Notes: a model not told the origin generated them from the letters alone. A stretch of DNA of 64,000 nucleotides from Rutpela maculata (GCA_936432065.2 OW386292.2:12058918-12122917); one strand, 5' to 3'. Numbered from the stretch's first letter, positions 54,301-58,296 are shown. Numbers and translations: made by a program.

Positions 54301-55515
54301 GTCATGTCCCTATAACGGACAACGAAGAGATAACTGTCGATGTGATCAAGTCGGAACGGACAGGTCTGGGTTTACGAATTTTTGGAAAGTCAGAGTGAAT
54401 ATTACATCTATGAAAATTATTGGTAAGTTGTTGTACATCTTCGGACGAACAAGTGGTTTCATCTGCGATCAAAGAATTAAAATTATGAACAATTGTCTTT
54501 TGCAAAATTAAGATTGAGTTAACTTTGCTTTTCTCATCAGGTGATGATTTTACCTTTTCAAAACAAACGAAAGGTACCCGAATACCATATGGAACTGCCG
54601 GAGACTGTTACAGCTCTGTACACGGATGCGCGCAGGGCAGATTCTCGGTGGACTTGACGAACACCTCGTTCAAATTATCAAGAAACGTGAAGTGGGAGGA
54701 GATAGGACCTTACGTTTCTTCTGAAATACACAGAACGGTAAGCAACCAACAAAATACAGGTACTTTTAAATTATTTGGTAAATTGGAGTTCAAAAATAAT
54801 GAAATGCTTCGTAAACTTGTGTTTTGTTAACATTCTTGTAGCTTAAGAAATAGGGACATGCATATTACTTAACAAAATTTTAAACTGTTTAAATAGTACA
54901 GTATCTAGAGGTAAAAAATATGTAAAATTTACGAATAATCTTATATGTAATGATCATTTTTTTTTTATGCAAGAAAAGGTATCATCTTCAGTTTCTATGG
55001 TCTTGATAGTCGATCTTACCTCCAAGGGGTGAAAACCTAAATTTAGATATCTAGTTTTTGGGATCGCTGATTATGTATCTGAAGTCAAATTAACAAATTC
55101 AAAATGGCGGATGGAAGTTTTCCAAAGCCAGTGCTTTAAGCAAATAAAAAAAATTGAGCATCTATGTGATTCTATATATTAACGAAAAATAGTATTTATG
55201 GGATTTTTTAAATTTTTTGGAAAATTACAATAACAAAATGGTGACATTGAAATTTATCCGAAACTGTTAATCCTATATCTATACATATAACAATCTGTAA
55301 AGTTGGCGTGTACACTGTGTACAGTCACAAAGTAACGGACACTTCGATAAGATTCTTAAAACGTCTAGTTACTGTACTAAAAACCCACAATATCATTTTA
55401 TATTATAATGTATTTTTAAAAATTGCAGGACACCTCGGCCTCCGGCAAATGTGGTGGGTATTGCGGGAATTGCATTCCTGATCCTAGTATTGGCTTAGCA
55501 GTTGAGATAACTTAA
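224..55515 (+). CDS. AdamTS-A: ADAMTS metalloprotease with GON domain (ADAMTS9/20, GON-1 class), 25 exons, 5' end outside window
   Basis: This gene encodes a secreted extracellular-matrix zinc protease of the reprolysin/ADAMTS family. It was assembled from 25 exons whose splice phases agree at every junction and leave no internal stop. Domains in order are: metalloprotease C-terminal part (exons 1-4) with HELGHVLSMAH as the HExxHxxxxxH zinc site and an IM Met-turn; disintegrin-like CGHLWC segment; central TSR; cysteine-rich region; spacer; ten TSRs; GON domain; stop. Known family members with a GON domain (worm GON-1, vertebrate ADAMTS9/20) cleave proteoglycans such as versican or act in cell migration; that role here is inference. 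The signal peptide, prodomain and about the first half of the catalytic domain must lie upstream. Introns reach about 14 kb and are packed with repeats. The symbol follows the fly member I believe is orthologous; a tree would be needed to confirm it. Confidence 0.93.
303..5387. other. Intron 1 of the window: no gene seen
   Basis: It holds a CT-rich tract (430-1035), a 15-base C run (3227-3241) next to a sequence resembling the end of a repeat, and otherwise AT-rich sequence. The segment 1-223 is likewise the end of an upstream intron; I could not find another ADAMTS exon in it. Confidence 0.6.
430..1035. repeat. CT-rich minisatellite-like tract
   Basis: This is degenerate repetition of a TTCCCACC(T/A)-type unit over about 600 bases, all pyrimidine-rich on the + strand. 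Open frames through it are a by-product of low complexity. A similar tract lies at 45115-45285 inside a foldback element. Confidence 0.8.
5388..5543 (+). CDS. AdamTS-A: ADAMTS exon 2 (zinc-binding helix)
   Basis: The acceptor TTCATAG and donor AAG|GTAAGA frame this exon. It encodes CTTLGVAEVASMC followed by the active-site helix TIAHELGHVL. The first zinc-ligand histidine, the catalytic glutamate and the second histidine are all present. The exon ends in phase 2, inside the serine codon that precedes MAHDED. Confidence 0.93.
5600..5743 (+). CDS. AdamTS-A: ADAMTS exon 3 (third zinc ligand and Met-turn)
   Basis: It starts after CTCTTGCAG and ends at GA|GTAAGT. It supplies the third zinc histidine (SMAHDED), the Met-turn (NNIM) and the WSPCSKHFVTEFL segment, matching the family pattern WSxCSRxYITxFL. 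The intron to exon 2 is only 56 bases. Confidence 0.94.
5744..9150. other. Intron sequence with fragments of G-run repeats
   Basis: No gene seen. G-rich fragments at 6978-7160 and 7230-7380, and GGGGCGGCTTAAGG...GCCCGGGGCGCC at about 8496-8545, look like ends of decayed non-autonomous DNA elements. The motif at 8950-9025 recurs at about 40265-40340. Confidence 0.45.
9151..11030. mobile_element. Foldback element with about 240-bp terminal inverted repeats
   Basis: The left end TACAGGGTGATCGCGCGAAC matches the reverse complement of the right end near 11000-11030 (GTTCGCGCGACCACCGTGTA). Pairing continues about 240 bases on each side. Inside are a smaller palindrome (about 9395-9600) and a segment, 9670-10235, shared with the foldback at 44701-45629. 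A direct repeat around GATCTTAAGTGGGTCACAC occurs at about 10229-10272 and 10681-10725. Confidence 0.75.
11378..11525 (+). CDS. AdamTS-A: ADAMTS exon 4 (end of catalytic / start of disintegrin-like domain)
   Basis: The acceptor is TTTTTAG and the donor CAG|GTAAGT. It reads LPGNKFEADRQCELEFGDEW, the family LPGxxYxxDxQCxxxFG signature at the catalytic/disintegrin boundary. It enters in phase 2 and ends in phase 0. Confidence 0.93.
11700..11790 (-). repeat. 5S-rRNA-like segment (5S-derived SINE head or 5S pseudogene)
   Basis: On the minus strand the sequence contains GGAGTTAAGGCACGCC followed about 20 bases on by CACTTGAATGGGTGACCG. These resemble the internal control elements of 5S rRNA genes (GAAGTTAAGCAACG and TACTTGGATGGGTGACCG). 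Spacing is slightly shorter than in 5S and the 5' half is not clearly conserved. It abuts the foldback at 11807-12350. A SINE3-type retroposon or a 5S pseudogene would both fit. Confidence 0.5.
11807..12350. mobile_element. Foldback element, about 240-bp arms and about 50-base loop
   Basis: The left arm (from ATTGACGATTTGCACGAAAG) pairs with the right arm (CTTTCGTGCAAATCGTCAAT at the end). Identity is high through both arms. The loop near 12060-12110 holds a small inverted repeat (CCAACTCT...AGAGTTGG). An open frame at 11548-12006 runs into the left arm and is not an ADAMTS exon. Confidence 0.85.
12638..12738 (+). CDS. AdamTS-A: ADAMTS exon 5 (disintegrin-like region)
   Basis: It starts after ATTTAAG and ends at GAAG|GTAGGT. 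The peptide PPCGHLWC...WAEGTKCGE matches the ADAMTS disintegrin-like pattern CxxLWC...ADGTxCG. A long foldback element begins only about 12 bases after its splice donor. Confidence 0.92.
14540..15125. repeat. Tandem pair of palindromes
   Basis: Two hairpin units lie side by side (about 14545-14800 and 14825-15120). They share CTGAATCCGAATTTTC, the TAAACCTATCAT/ATGATAGGTTTA pair and AAACCGGGATTTACT. Each folds on itself, and the two also pair with each other. They sit at the centre of the 12751-18776 foldback. Confidence 0.8.
15424..15520. repeat. Repeat shared in inverted orientation with 19450-19520
   Basis: ACTTCCACATCCAGTGGAAATATAGTA here matches the reverse complement of ATACTTCCACTGGACGTGGAAGTAA near 19490-19516. 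The following TCTGTCTGTCGGTCTGTC (15558-15575) is a short microsatellite. Confidence 0.6.
16762..18541. mobile_element. Foldback element with CACAGCC termini
   Basis: It begins CACAGCCACAC and ends GTGTGGCTGTG. Arms of about 550 bases (16762-17320 and 17980-18541) pair closely, and both carry GCTGAATCCGAATCCGG. The loop has a TAAT microsatellite (17757-17780). It sits inside the right arm of a larger foldback; the other arm (12985-13010) shows the uninterrupted site. Confidence 0.85.
18831..19272. mobile_element. hAT-like MITE with perfect 8-bp target duplication
   Basis: The ends are CAAGGGCGGATCCAG and CTGGATCCGCCCTTG, flanked on both sides by ATTTCTTA (18823-18830 and 19273-19280). The interior is built of degenerate units of about 60 bases (TCGCCTCATGG...AAATAAAAATCCAAAAAA) and ends in long G and C runs. 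No transposase is present. Confidence 0.9.
19387..19585 (+). repeat. Direct repeat of about 60 bases
   Basis: AGACTAGTTCACAAGTTCAA...GTGTTAAT...GATAAAGCT(A/C)GTAAAAATATGA occurs at 19391-19443 and again at 19526-19585. The second copy begins the outer arm that pairs with 25989-26082. Confidence 0.75.
21196..21686. mobile_element. Nested foldback of about 490 bases
   Basis: GACTGGCGGTACATGACCAGTC at the left matches the inverse of GACTGGTCATGTGCCGCCAGTC at the right. Arms of about 150 bases pair with few mismatches, and the middle has a second, weaker inverted pair (ATGGATGGCAATAGTGCCAA / TTGGCACTATTGGCATCCAT). It sits in the right arm of the 19550-26082 foldback; the left arm lacks it. Confidence 0.83.
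22221..22460 (+). repeat. Probable 5' LTR of the errantivirus-type element
   Basis: It starts AGTTATG, as many errantivirus LTRs start AGT, and ends just before the primer binding site. AATAAA-like signals occur near 22370. Because there is no second LTR to compare, the exact borders are inferred. Confidence 0.55.
22462..22479 (+). promoter_or_regulatory. Primer binding site, tRNA-Ser type
   Basis: TGGCGCAGTC followed by TAGGGATT resembles the complement of an insect tRNA-Ser 3' end (TGG CGCAGTCGGTAGGATT), the primer used by the 17.6/297 group of errantiviruses. Two mismatches or a small shift are present after the first ten bases. Confidence 0.65.
23159..24512 (+). pseudogene. Errantivirus-type gag remnant
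   Basis: The first open stretch, 370 codons from ATG 23159 to 24271, has the helical capsid-like segment typical of insect Ty3/gypsy gag (around residues 55-230), then a Q/N/P/F-rich tail. The reading then shifts to the frame at 24219-24512, which is acidic and tyrosine-rich, so a frameshift or a natural overlap lies near 24220-24270. There is no zinc knuckle, which is usual for this group. Confidence 0.75.
24475..24866 (+). pseudogene. Retropepsin-like protease remnant
   Basis: The aspartyl protease motif DTGST is encoded at 24602-24616, followed by KTLI. The frame stops at TAG 24704-24706. The C-terminal part (DGLIGFDLLQEIGALI) continues in another frame to TGA at 24864-24866. At least one frameshift is present, and no reverse transcriptase follows. 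Confidence 0.7.
24895..26100 (+). pseudogene. Errantivirus-type env remnant, N-terminally truncated
   Basis: The open stretch from 24976 (374 codons) corresponds to the C-terminal, membrane-anchored part of an insect errantivirus envelope protein of the baculovirus-F-like class. The class call rests on layout: cysteine-containing ectodomain, one strong hydrophobic segment (about residues 280-300) and a short basic tail. The surface part and signal peptide are missing. The last roughly 37 codons (from about 25989) are not env: they match the host foldback arm at 19566-19633 in reverse. Confidence 0.65.
26083..26885. other. Intron sequence, AATGTAAC-rich
   Basis: No gene seen. Around 26620-26790 the words ATGTAAC, GTTACGT and ACATTAC recur in both orientations, giving local self-complementarity. 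Confidence 0.4.
26886..26966 (+). CDS. AdamTS-A: ADAMTS exon 6 (disintegrin end / central TSR start)
   Basis: It follows a 14.1-kb intron. The acceptor is CTTCGTAG and the donor GA|GTGAGT. It reads SWCFQRQCV, then IDGGWGRWHE, the usual lead into the central thrombospondin repeat. Phase 2 in, phase 2 out. Confidence 0.91.
27043..27204 (+). CDS. AdamTS-A: ADAMTS exon 7 (central TSR)
   Basis: It starts after TTTGTAG and ends at TTCAG|GTAGGT. It carries the central thrombospondin type-1 repeat core EWGPCSRTCGGGIK with its conserved cysteines (C...YC...C...C). Phase 2 in, phase 2 out. Confidence 0.95.
27491..28210. mobile_element. Foldback element of about 720 bases
   Basis: It starts ATACAGAGTGATCCATTTAA and ends with the inverse TTAATGGGTCACTCTGTAT. 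Arms of about 320 bases pair, including GGAGGCGAATG / CATTCGCCTCC and CCTTAAGTCC / GGACTTAAGG. It occupies nearly the whole intron between exons 7 and 8. Confidence 0.85.
28294..28382 (+). CDS. AdamTS-A: ADAMTS exon 8 (cysteine-rich domain, first part)
   Basis: The acceptor is TGCTTTCAG and the donor CTAG|GTTGGT. The peptide AIQCAAYNG...VQWIPKYG matches the ADAMTS cysteine-rich start, (R)xxQCxxxN...WxPxY. The donor is a little weak, but phase 1 fits the next exon exactly. Confidence 0.9.
28438..28617 (+). CDS. AdamTS-A: ADAMTS exon 9 (cysteine-rich domain, second part)
   Basis: It is separated from exon 8 by 55 bases. It reads CRLYCRP...YYELTDKVLDGTKC...DICINGICRPGGCD, a near-textbook ADAMTS cysteine-rich core. 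It ends in phase 1 before GTAAAA. Confidence 0.95.
29909..31830 (-). pseudogene. LINE reverse transcriptase, broken by a frameshift
   Basis: It reads from 31830 to about 30830, then continues in another frame (DLSRAFDTVDH) to 29909. RT motifs seen are NGFRQKKST, AFDTVDH, GVPQGSVLGPLFF and YTDDTNIL (Y-T-D-D rather than the usual F-A-D-D). The frameshift is at a run of A (T on the + strand) near 30833-30840. The connection to the endonuclease frame is also shifted. Confidence 0.85.
31799..32335 (-). pseudogene. LINE endonuclease domain (partial)
   Basis: The APE-type endonuclease C-terminal part includes VISVYRTP, the LCGDVNVNF motif and SSTCIDVVFSN, with SDH near the end. The N-terminal catalytic part is absent because the element is truncated just upstream. 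Confidence 0.8.
33398..33571 (+). CDS. AdamTS-A: ADAMTS exon 10 (CGICGG motif, spacer start)
   Basis: It starts after TATTTAG with DECGICGGDNSGC, the end of the cysteine-rich module. It continues into the spacer (YNTVVRIPKGSSNLNI). The donor G|GTAAGT is in phase 1. The preceding intron is about 4.8 kb and is mostly a foldback that contains a LINE. Confidence 0.95.
33628..33877 (+). CDS. AdamTS-A: ADAMTS exon 11 (spacer)
   Basis: It starts after TTTTCCAG and ends at CGAG|GTAAGT. It encodes most of the cysteine-free spacer (ILNGNYIAV; later TPPNIVYKYVI, the usual NPGIxYEY position). Phase 1 in, phase 2 out. Confidence 0.93.
33990..34500 (+). repeat. Direct repeat, two diverged copies of about 150-200 bases
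   Basis: GTGAAATATATGTTC...TAAAAATG(G/A)TTTT(G/A)GTAT...GGTAGAAAATTT occurs at about 34010-34130 and 34315-34490. Confidence 0.7.
35186..35338 (+). ncRNA. U1 snRNA-like pseudogene
   Basis: The + strand contains, in U1 order: GATCAATAAGGCGGTTCCCC (stem-loop I region), GCAAGGCC...CCATTGCACT (stem-loop II with the ATTGCAC loop), TGACCTCT, CATTATTCCTAATG, and AACTCG...CATAATTTTTGGTAG (Sm site). The 5' end (normally ATACTTACCTGGC) is disrupted (ATTACTAACC, an extra block, then GGCATGG), and the 3' stem-loop IV is cut short. It lies inside intron 11, so I read it as a pseudogene. Confidence 0.72.
35380..35625 (+). repeat. Tandem repeat, period about 79 bases, about three copies
   Basis: The unit starting GTATTCGTGAAACATTTATC recurs at 35475 and 35554, with a more diverged copy upstream from about 35390 (GTATCCGTGAAACACTTATT). 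Confidence 0.85.
38091..38354. mobile_element. hAT-like MITE, 264 bases
   Basis: The ends are CAGAGATGGGT and ACCCATCTCTG, with a target duplication of CTTTTTTC (38083-38090) versus CTTTTTAC (38355-38362). The empty site CTTTTTAC is visible, inverted, in the opposite arm near 37560-37570 (GTAAAAAG). The element folds on itself (AAAGTCTGTAAAAGTCAT / ATGACTTTTACAGACTTT). Confidence 0.88.
38382..38836. mobile_element. piggyBac-like MITE in TTAA
   Basis: TTAA at 38378-38381 and 38837-38840 flanks CCCTTTCGATGCGCAGAGCG at the left and its imperfect inverse (TTTTGAGCAGTGAAAGGG) at the right. The opposite foldback arm has a single TTAA at the matching place (GTGTTAAGGTTC, about 37542-37553). No transposase. 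The inside repeats CGCTT(G/T)GAGCA. Confidence 0.85.
39633..39863 (+). CDS. AdamTS-A: ADAMTS exon 12 (TSR 2 and start of TSR 3)
   Basis: It encodes YGWRLYQKQWSKCNSICDG, then a second module ending SVCSAQCGKG, so two thrombospondin repeats. The only acceptor in the right phase is GGTTCTAG before 39633, which has a poor pyrimidine tract. The donor is GG|GTAAGA (phase 2). The start is the least certain splice site in the gene. Confidence 0.87.
40110..41025. mobile_element. Foldback element holding a mariner-like transposase remnant
   Basis: ACCACTTGGACGTAAT / ATATCCAAGTGGTT and TGACTATCGCCCAACC / GGTTGGGAGATAGTCA pair between the arms (about 40110-40280 and 40835-41025). The segment around 40265-40340 is also found at 8950-9025. 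Confidence 0.78.
40625..40835 (-). pseudogene. mariner/Tc1-type transposase C-terminal remnant
   Basis: The minus strand reads APDLTKIDLFLWGYVKEIV, like the (S)PDLTPxDFFLWGxVK motif around the third catalytic residue of mariner-type DDE/D transposases. After a stop and a shift it continues ILGTVETLFQKHIEMCVNQNG, like the C-terminal RVxxCIxxxG part. It has stops and a frameshift. Confidence 0.65.
41393..41558 (+). CDS. AdamTS-A: ADAMTS exon 13 (TSR 3 end, TSR 4 start)
   Basis: It starts after TGATCAG and ends at GAG|GTAGGT. It completes one thrombospondin repeat (CSVLAKPPRLESCVTVC) and opens the next (RWDYSTWSE). It ends in phase 0 immediately before the first cysteine of the next repeat. Confidence 0.91.
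41907..42071 (+). CDS. AdamTS-A: ADAMTS exon 14 (TSR 4 core, TSR 5 start)
   Basis: It starts after CTTGCAG directly with CTQTCGGGIQRR and ends with SWTLADTSP before GTAAGT. It is symmetrical (phase 0 to phase 0), 55 codons, one TSR unit shifted by the W-to-C linker. Confidence 0.94.
42205..42255 (+). pseudogene. Short LINE reverse-transcriptase fragment, + strand
   Basis: The + strand encodes DVPQGTVLGPLFF, RT motif 4 of non-LTR elements. The similarity stops at about 42255, before the foldback at 42291. Confidence 0.55.
42291..42856. mobile_element. Foldback element of about 566 bases
   Basis: CCGGCATAAGAAGTTAATAC at the left is matched inversely by GTATTAACTCCTAATGCCGG at the right. Further pairs are AGGCTAATATATC / GATCTATTAGCCT and GGTAAGGATCTA-like segments near 42565 and 42690. 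Confidence 0.87.
43060..43225 (-). pseudogene. LINE reverse-transcriptase fragment, minus strand
   Basis: The minus strand reads GVPQGSVPGPILFLIYINDL, then DFVLYTDDTTIIST, two consecutive RT motifs of a non-LTR element. It is a different copy from the LINE at 29479-32345. Confidence 0.8.
43399..43707 (+). CDS. AdamTS-A: ADAMTS exon 15 (TSR 5 core and TSR 6)
   Basis: It starts after TTCTCAG with CSTPCGGGYR and carries two repeats (the second is MCSVTCGEGVERRK). It ends CYRDSCD before GTAAGT. It has 103 codons, phase 0 to phase 0. Confidence 0.94.
43769..43888 (+). CDS. AdamTS-A: ADAMTS exon 16 (linker into TSR 7)
   Basis: It starts after CTTTACAG and has 40 codons, phase 0 to phase 0. Most is a cysteine-free acidic and aromatic linker. 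The end, FHWIAGDWSS, is the tryptophan lead of the next thrombospondin repeat. Short introns (61 and 56 bases) flank it. Confidence 0.9.
43945..44164 (+). CDS. AdamTS-A: ADAMTS exon 17 (TSR 7 and start of TSR 8)
   Basis: It starts after TTTTCTAG with CSQTCDGGTSTQ. It includes KWKTGDWSPNCDGNCERHR of the following repeat. The donor is GCAA|GTAAGT, phase 1. Confidence 0.92.
44701..45629. mobile_element. Foldback element with AGTCCAGTCA termini
   Basis: It starts AGTCCAGTCA and ends TGACTGGACT-type (GTTGACTGGACT). The arms share GCTAATGAATGGATTTTGAT and its inverse. A mid palindrome carries CACCTGGAAACCAAAAGC / GCTTTTGGTTTCCAGGTG. The right half has a CT-rich tract (45115-45285). Sequence is shared with 9670-10235. 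Confidence 0.85.
46038..46235. mobile_element. Possible small non-autonomous element
   Basis: TATACCGTGCATG and CACGCACGGTATA are inverse ends about 200 bases apart, with GC-richer sequence between them than the surroundings. No target duplication is clear. Confidence 0.4.
46545..46860. repeat. Palindrome built of GGAAACTTTC words
   Basis: GGTAAAGGAAACTTTCCATATG at the left pairs with CATATGGAAAGTTTCCTTTACC at the right (46548-46766). A further partial copy follows to about 46850. It ends about 20 bases before the exon 18 acceptor. Confidence 0.82.
46880..47049 (+). CDS. AdamTS-A: ADAMTS exon 18 (TSR 8 end, TSR 9 start)
   Basis: It starts after AATTCTAG and ends at CCG|GTAAGT. It completes TSR 8 (STECKLLECP) and ends with RYRWKAGAWKP, the lead of the next repeat. 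Phase 1 in, phase 0 out. Confidence 0.91.
47440..47900 (+). pseudogene. Tc1-like transposase remnant
   Basis: The + strand, in one frame near 47815-47870, reads CPAKSPYLNPIELP, like the (W)PAQSPDLNPIEN motif of Tc1 transposases. Upstream similarity is weak and several frames are needed. Ends are not defined. Confidence 0.5.
48180..48410. repeat. Small foldback of about 230 bases
   Basis: TTTGAGGTGTCCCAAACCCA at the left pairs with TGGGTTTGGGGCACCTCAAA at the right, and AAATCTGAATTTTTGCA with TGCAAAAATTCAGATTT. Confidence 0.85.
48884..50592. mobile_element. Foldback element with CACAGCC termini, 1.7 kb
   Basis: It starts CACAGCCCCAC and ends GTGGGGCTGTG. The arms pair almost end to end, with TCGCTGAATCCGAATC at about 48957-48972 and its inverse near 50515. 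It belongs with 16762-18541 by termini and internal motif. CTCCAGTCAAAT near 48580 and ATTTGACTGGAG near 50602 suggest an outer inverted pair too. Confidence 0.87.
50802..50975 (+). CDS. AdamTS-A: ADAMTS exon 19 (TSR 9 core, TSR 10 start)
   Basis: It starts after TCTAAAAG with CSNTCGKGTRRR and ends WIESYWSP before GTAAGT. It is symmetrical, phase 0 to phase 0, 58 codons. Confidence 0.93.
51244..51465 (+). CDS. AdamTS-A: ADAMTS exon 20 (TSR 10 core, TSR 11 start)
   Basis: It starts after GTTTTTAG with CSTTCGPGIRTRNV and ends VWLPEPWKQ before GTACTT. It has 74 codons, phase 0 to phase 0. The repeat has a long insert (HRVYHGGVIDPLPLPD) between conserved cysteines. Confidence 0.93.
51595..53660. 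repeat. Dispersed repeats (CTACCAGTGGA...AAATTAGTTCAA) around an inverted repeat
   Basis: Copies of CCTACCAGTGGA-CAAATTAGTTCAATTGACTAGTAGG lie near 51635, 51730, 51812, 53073, 53385 and 53472, with inverted traces near 53615. Between them, 51955-52245 pairs with 52710-52975 (TTCGAGGGCGGGGAACACGA and inverse). The interior (52260-52370) resembles 15780-15960. Confidence 0.75.
53848..53989 (+). CDS. AdamTS-A: ADAMTS exon 21 (last TSR)
   Basis: It starts after AATTTTAG with CSSKCGRKGRQTRV and ends CNQGR plus one base before GTAAGT (phase 1). It is very basic in its second half (KPPRKRK). It is the last repeat before the GON domain. Confidence 0.93.
54041..54224 (+). CDS. AdamTS-A: ADAMTS exon 22 (GON domain, first part)
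   Basis: It starts after ACACTTTAG. The peptide SCKEVKTYM...DYLISIRGRPAQVYCYKM, then EYISL...NYAEIYDKR, matches the GON domain start (SCxEI..., YCxxM, EYIxL, NYSxxY). It ends in phase 2 before GTGATT. Confidence 0.95.
54286..54422 (+). CDS. AdamTS-A: ADAMTS exon 23 (GON domain, middle)
   Basis: It starts after TTTTTCAG and ends ATTG|GTAAGT in phase 1. It encodes RRDNCRCDQVGTDRSGFTNF, the cysteine cluster and G-x-T-x-F segment of GON domains, followed by VRVNITSMKI. Confidence 0.94.
54541..54737 (+). CDS. AdamTS-A: ADAMTS exon 24 (GON domain, C-terminal half)
   Basis: It starts after TTCTCATCAG and ends ACG|GTAAGC (phase 0). It reads IPYGTAGDCYSS...GCAQGRFSVDLTNTSF, the most conserved part of the GON domain (PYGxAGDCYS, CPQGxFxIDLxGTxF). 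Confidence 0.96.
55429..55515 (+). CDS. AdamTS-A: ADAMTS exon 25 (terminal exon with stop)
   Basis: It starts after AAATTGCAG. It encodes CGGYCGNCIPDPSIGLAVEIT and then TAA at 55513-55515. CGGxCGxCxP is the usual C-terminus of GON proteins, so the gene ends here intact. Confidence 0.95.
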   Translation, partial: DTSASGKCGGYCGNCIPDPSIGLAVEIT

Positions 55516-55970
55516 AGCACTATTTCGACTTCAATTTGTGTTCAAGAGAAGCAAAGACGGATATAATCGTACGTACAATCAAAACGAATAAGGTTGTATC
55601 AATTGGAGAAACGCTAAGATTCCAAAAAAGATGAAAAAGATATATTTTATTTACTTTTATTTGGGCTCTATAACAAAAAATTGATCGTACTATGTTAGTT
55701 AAGTGATTTTTGAAAACGTGCTTAAGCTAGGTGAAGTACAGCGTAAAAAATGTACTGAAATGGACGTCTATTTAATTAATCGAATATCTTTTCCAAAGAG
55801 TTATAGCATTGTTGCACTTAAGTTACGTGTGACAGGATTACTAGCACCATTAGAAAATCTTCTATTTTTTAAAATTTGAACAGTCAGCATAGTCTAGGTT
55901 TAATAAAAAAACAACCAGGTGAATGTTTCGGACAAACCATTTCCAATAAAGACAAGGGGCGTTTAAGAAA
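55516..55970 (+). other. Probable 3' UTR of the ADAMTS gene
   Basis: AT-rich non-coding sequence follows the stop codon. AATAAA occurs at about 55902-55907 and 55945-55950. Either could be the poly(A) signal; I cannot tell which is used. Confidence 0.4.
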
Positions 55971-58235
55971 TTCATAATCCGACAGAAAAAAATGATCAAT
56001 TCTTTTCAATTAACTTTTCTTCTATTGGAGATCCAGAGCGGTTATACCATTCTTCTAAGCCGATTCTTCCATAAGTCGGTAAAAATTATTGCTGTTGCGA
56101 TAACCTCTTCCGGCGAAAATTTTTTTTTTGCTGAGAAATTTTTGCCGTTTGGGACAGTCAGTAGTCTGACCGAATGGTACGAAATGAATAGTGGAGTTAT
56201 GGCAACAAGTCAAAGCCCAGTTCGTAAAATATGGTGCACTCGTCAATCCAGGGCCTATATTGTCTCAGCAATCTCGTACGTTTTAATTTGGGGGTCTTTG
56301 AACACCTTATCGTGAACTTTTTCAATGGATTCTTGATTTATTGCTGTTGACTGTCATCCAATGTGAAGGTCGTCTTCCAAGGTCTTCTCTGCCTATTTAA
56401 ACAGAGCTGCCCACTTTTTTTTATCGATAACAAAAGTGCAGACTCCCTTAAAGTATTACTTGTTTTTAATTTCAGTCCGGGTCATACACTTCTACCTTCA
56501 CGAAATGCTTCATGTTTCCAATTTTTTAAAAAGCACCTTCGATAGATAATCAAACAAAAACGTGATAGATGATTATGACATTTCCCCTCTTTATTTTGGG
56601 TGATTCAATCGCCATCTTTGTGTTGGGCCAGGAATTATTTAAACAATCCTTGTCTAGTCGAAAGTGTATTAGTATAGAAAAAATTATTTTTAATAAAGAG
56701 CAAATTAAGTCAATGAAAAGAGTGACCACAAAATTCGACGTCAGACATCTTTAATTTGGTTTTTTATTGCCTCTGTACAATGAAAATTGACCAAGAGTTC
56801 AAGGTAGAGTACTTTTACATCCACATTAAAAATTATGTGTCTGTATGTATGTCTTTTATAAAATATTAATAACGTATAATATATCAGAAAAGCATCATAA
56901 TTATTTAAAAAATATTTATTTAAAAAATATTTGGATTTGATACAGTTAAAAAGTATAAATAATTGTTTTCTTCACGATCAGCCGTAGTTTCAGCATCATT
57001 ATCGAAATCATTAGAATCAAATTGATTGCCCGATCCTGCTTGCTGTTTAATCGGCTGGGCACTTGGCAGATTTTACATACAGACGAACAATAATTTACTC
57101 CAACTTTCACTCATCTTACAGTAGTACGTCCCGTGCAAAAGCATAAATATTAAATTTAATATGGATTCAGGTGCGGTTTCTAAAGTTGTTCTTATAGGTT
57201 GCAAGAACCCATTTATTCTAGTCCTGCTCCATTATCATGACATTTTGTTACCAAGGCATGCAATAAATCTATACTGGTCAAGAGAACATTTTCTGTCCTT
57301 TAGTCTGTATAAAAACAAGATTTTGAATTTCATCGGCACTGGAATCAGTATTATTAAATGCTCTTATGAATTCTCCTTTCGGACATCATCAGAGAATAAG
57401 ACGGGACCAGACGCGACACCCTCCGCACTGCACAGCATTTGATGTTTCTTGATCAATTTTTGTGACCTTCACCATCTTGTATGTATTTTTTTTGCCAGTT
57501 CATTAAATATCCAACAATTCTACTACATTTTTATCACGTATTAGGACTATTCTGCCGTCCTAAGCCAAAAAGACGTATCTCAAGTTTTGGCCGAAATGCA
57601 TATTTTTATACCTTAGGATAGCTGGAGCTATTTTCTATATATTTCCATAGCGAAATAAACGTATTTCAATCGTTAAGTAGTTTTAAAGTGCTAACAAAGT
57701 TTGACGTATCTAAAAAAATATGAGAAAACCTAAGCGATTTAGCCAATTAGACGTATCTCATTGTAAAAAAAAACTAGTAACCTAATTAATATAAATTCAT
57801 AACTACACTACTATTAACCTCTACATTAGTACAACTACAAAAAAAATATTAGTAAATATTTGAAAATATTGACGCGATTTCGAAAATTCAAAATATGCCT
57901 TATATCTCAAAACAGTGAAACCTTGAGATACGTCTTTTTGGCTTAGGAGGGCAGTATTGTGCTTGCATAGATAAGGGATCATAGTGTTAACAGTTCAATA
58001 AATTCGTAATTACTTGAAAATTCTTATAACTTACAGCAATAACAAAATAACTTTGGGACCCTTAGGAGATCTAAATAGGGCATCTGCAACAAGTAACTAA
58101 CAACCTCAAATTTTGAGTTTTGTAAGTTTATTCACATTTTTAATGTTTGTATACGCCTTTTTAGCTTACAGCCATACTGGCTCCAAGCAAATATTTAAAA
58201 ATTCAAGCAAATCATTTTTCAATATTGTTTATTGA
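55971..58235. other. Intergenic sequence, no gene supported
   Basis: AT-rich with short open frames that have no recognisable domain. A MITE lies at 57552-57954. The minus strand at about 56900-57070 has an open acidic stretch that could be the tail of a decayed transposase, but I cannot assign it. Confidence 0.4.
57552..57954. mobile_element. MITE with CTGCC termini and TATT target duplication
   Basis: CTGCCGTCCTAAGCCAAAAA and its inverse TTTTTGGCTTAGGAGGGCAG are the ends, flanked by TATT on each side. GACGTATCT recurs inside (57571, about 57713, 57750) and inverted at the right end. Confidence 0.83.
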
Positions 58236-58296
58236 TCATTTTGGGTTGACGTCACGCTGTCGGTGTGGAGGGCACACAACTCATTATTTTGTTTTC

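Noticed and set aside
57161..57442. 93-codon + strand frame, possible gene
   Set aside because: No domain, no promoter or splice signals, and the minus strand looks equally likely to be decayed transposon; not supported.
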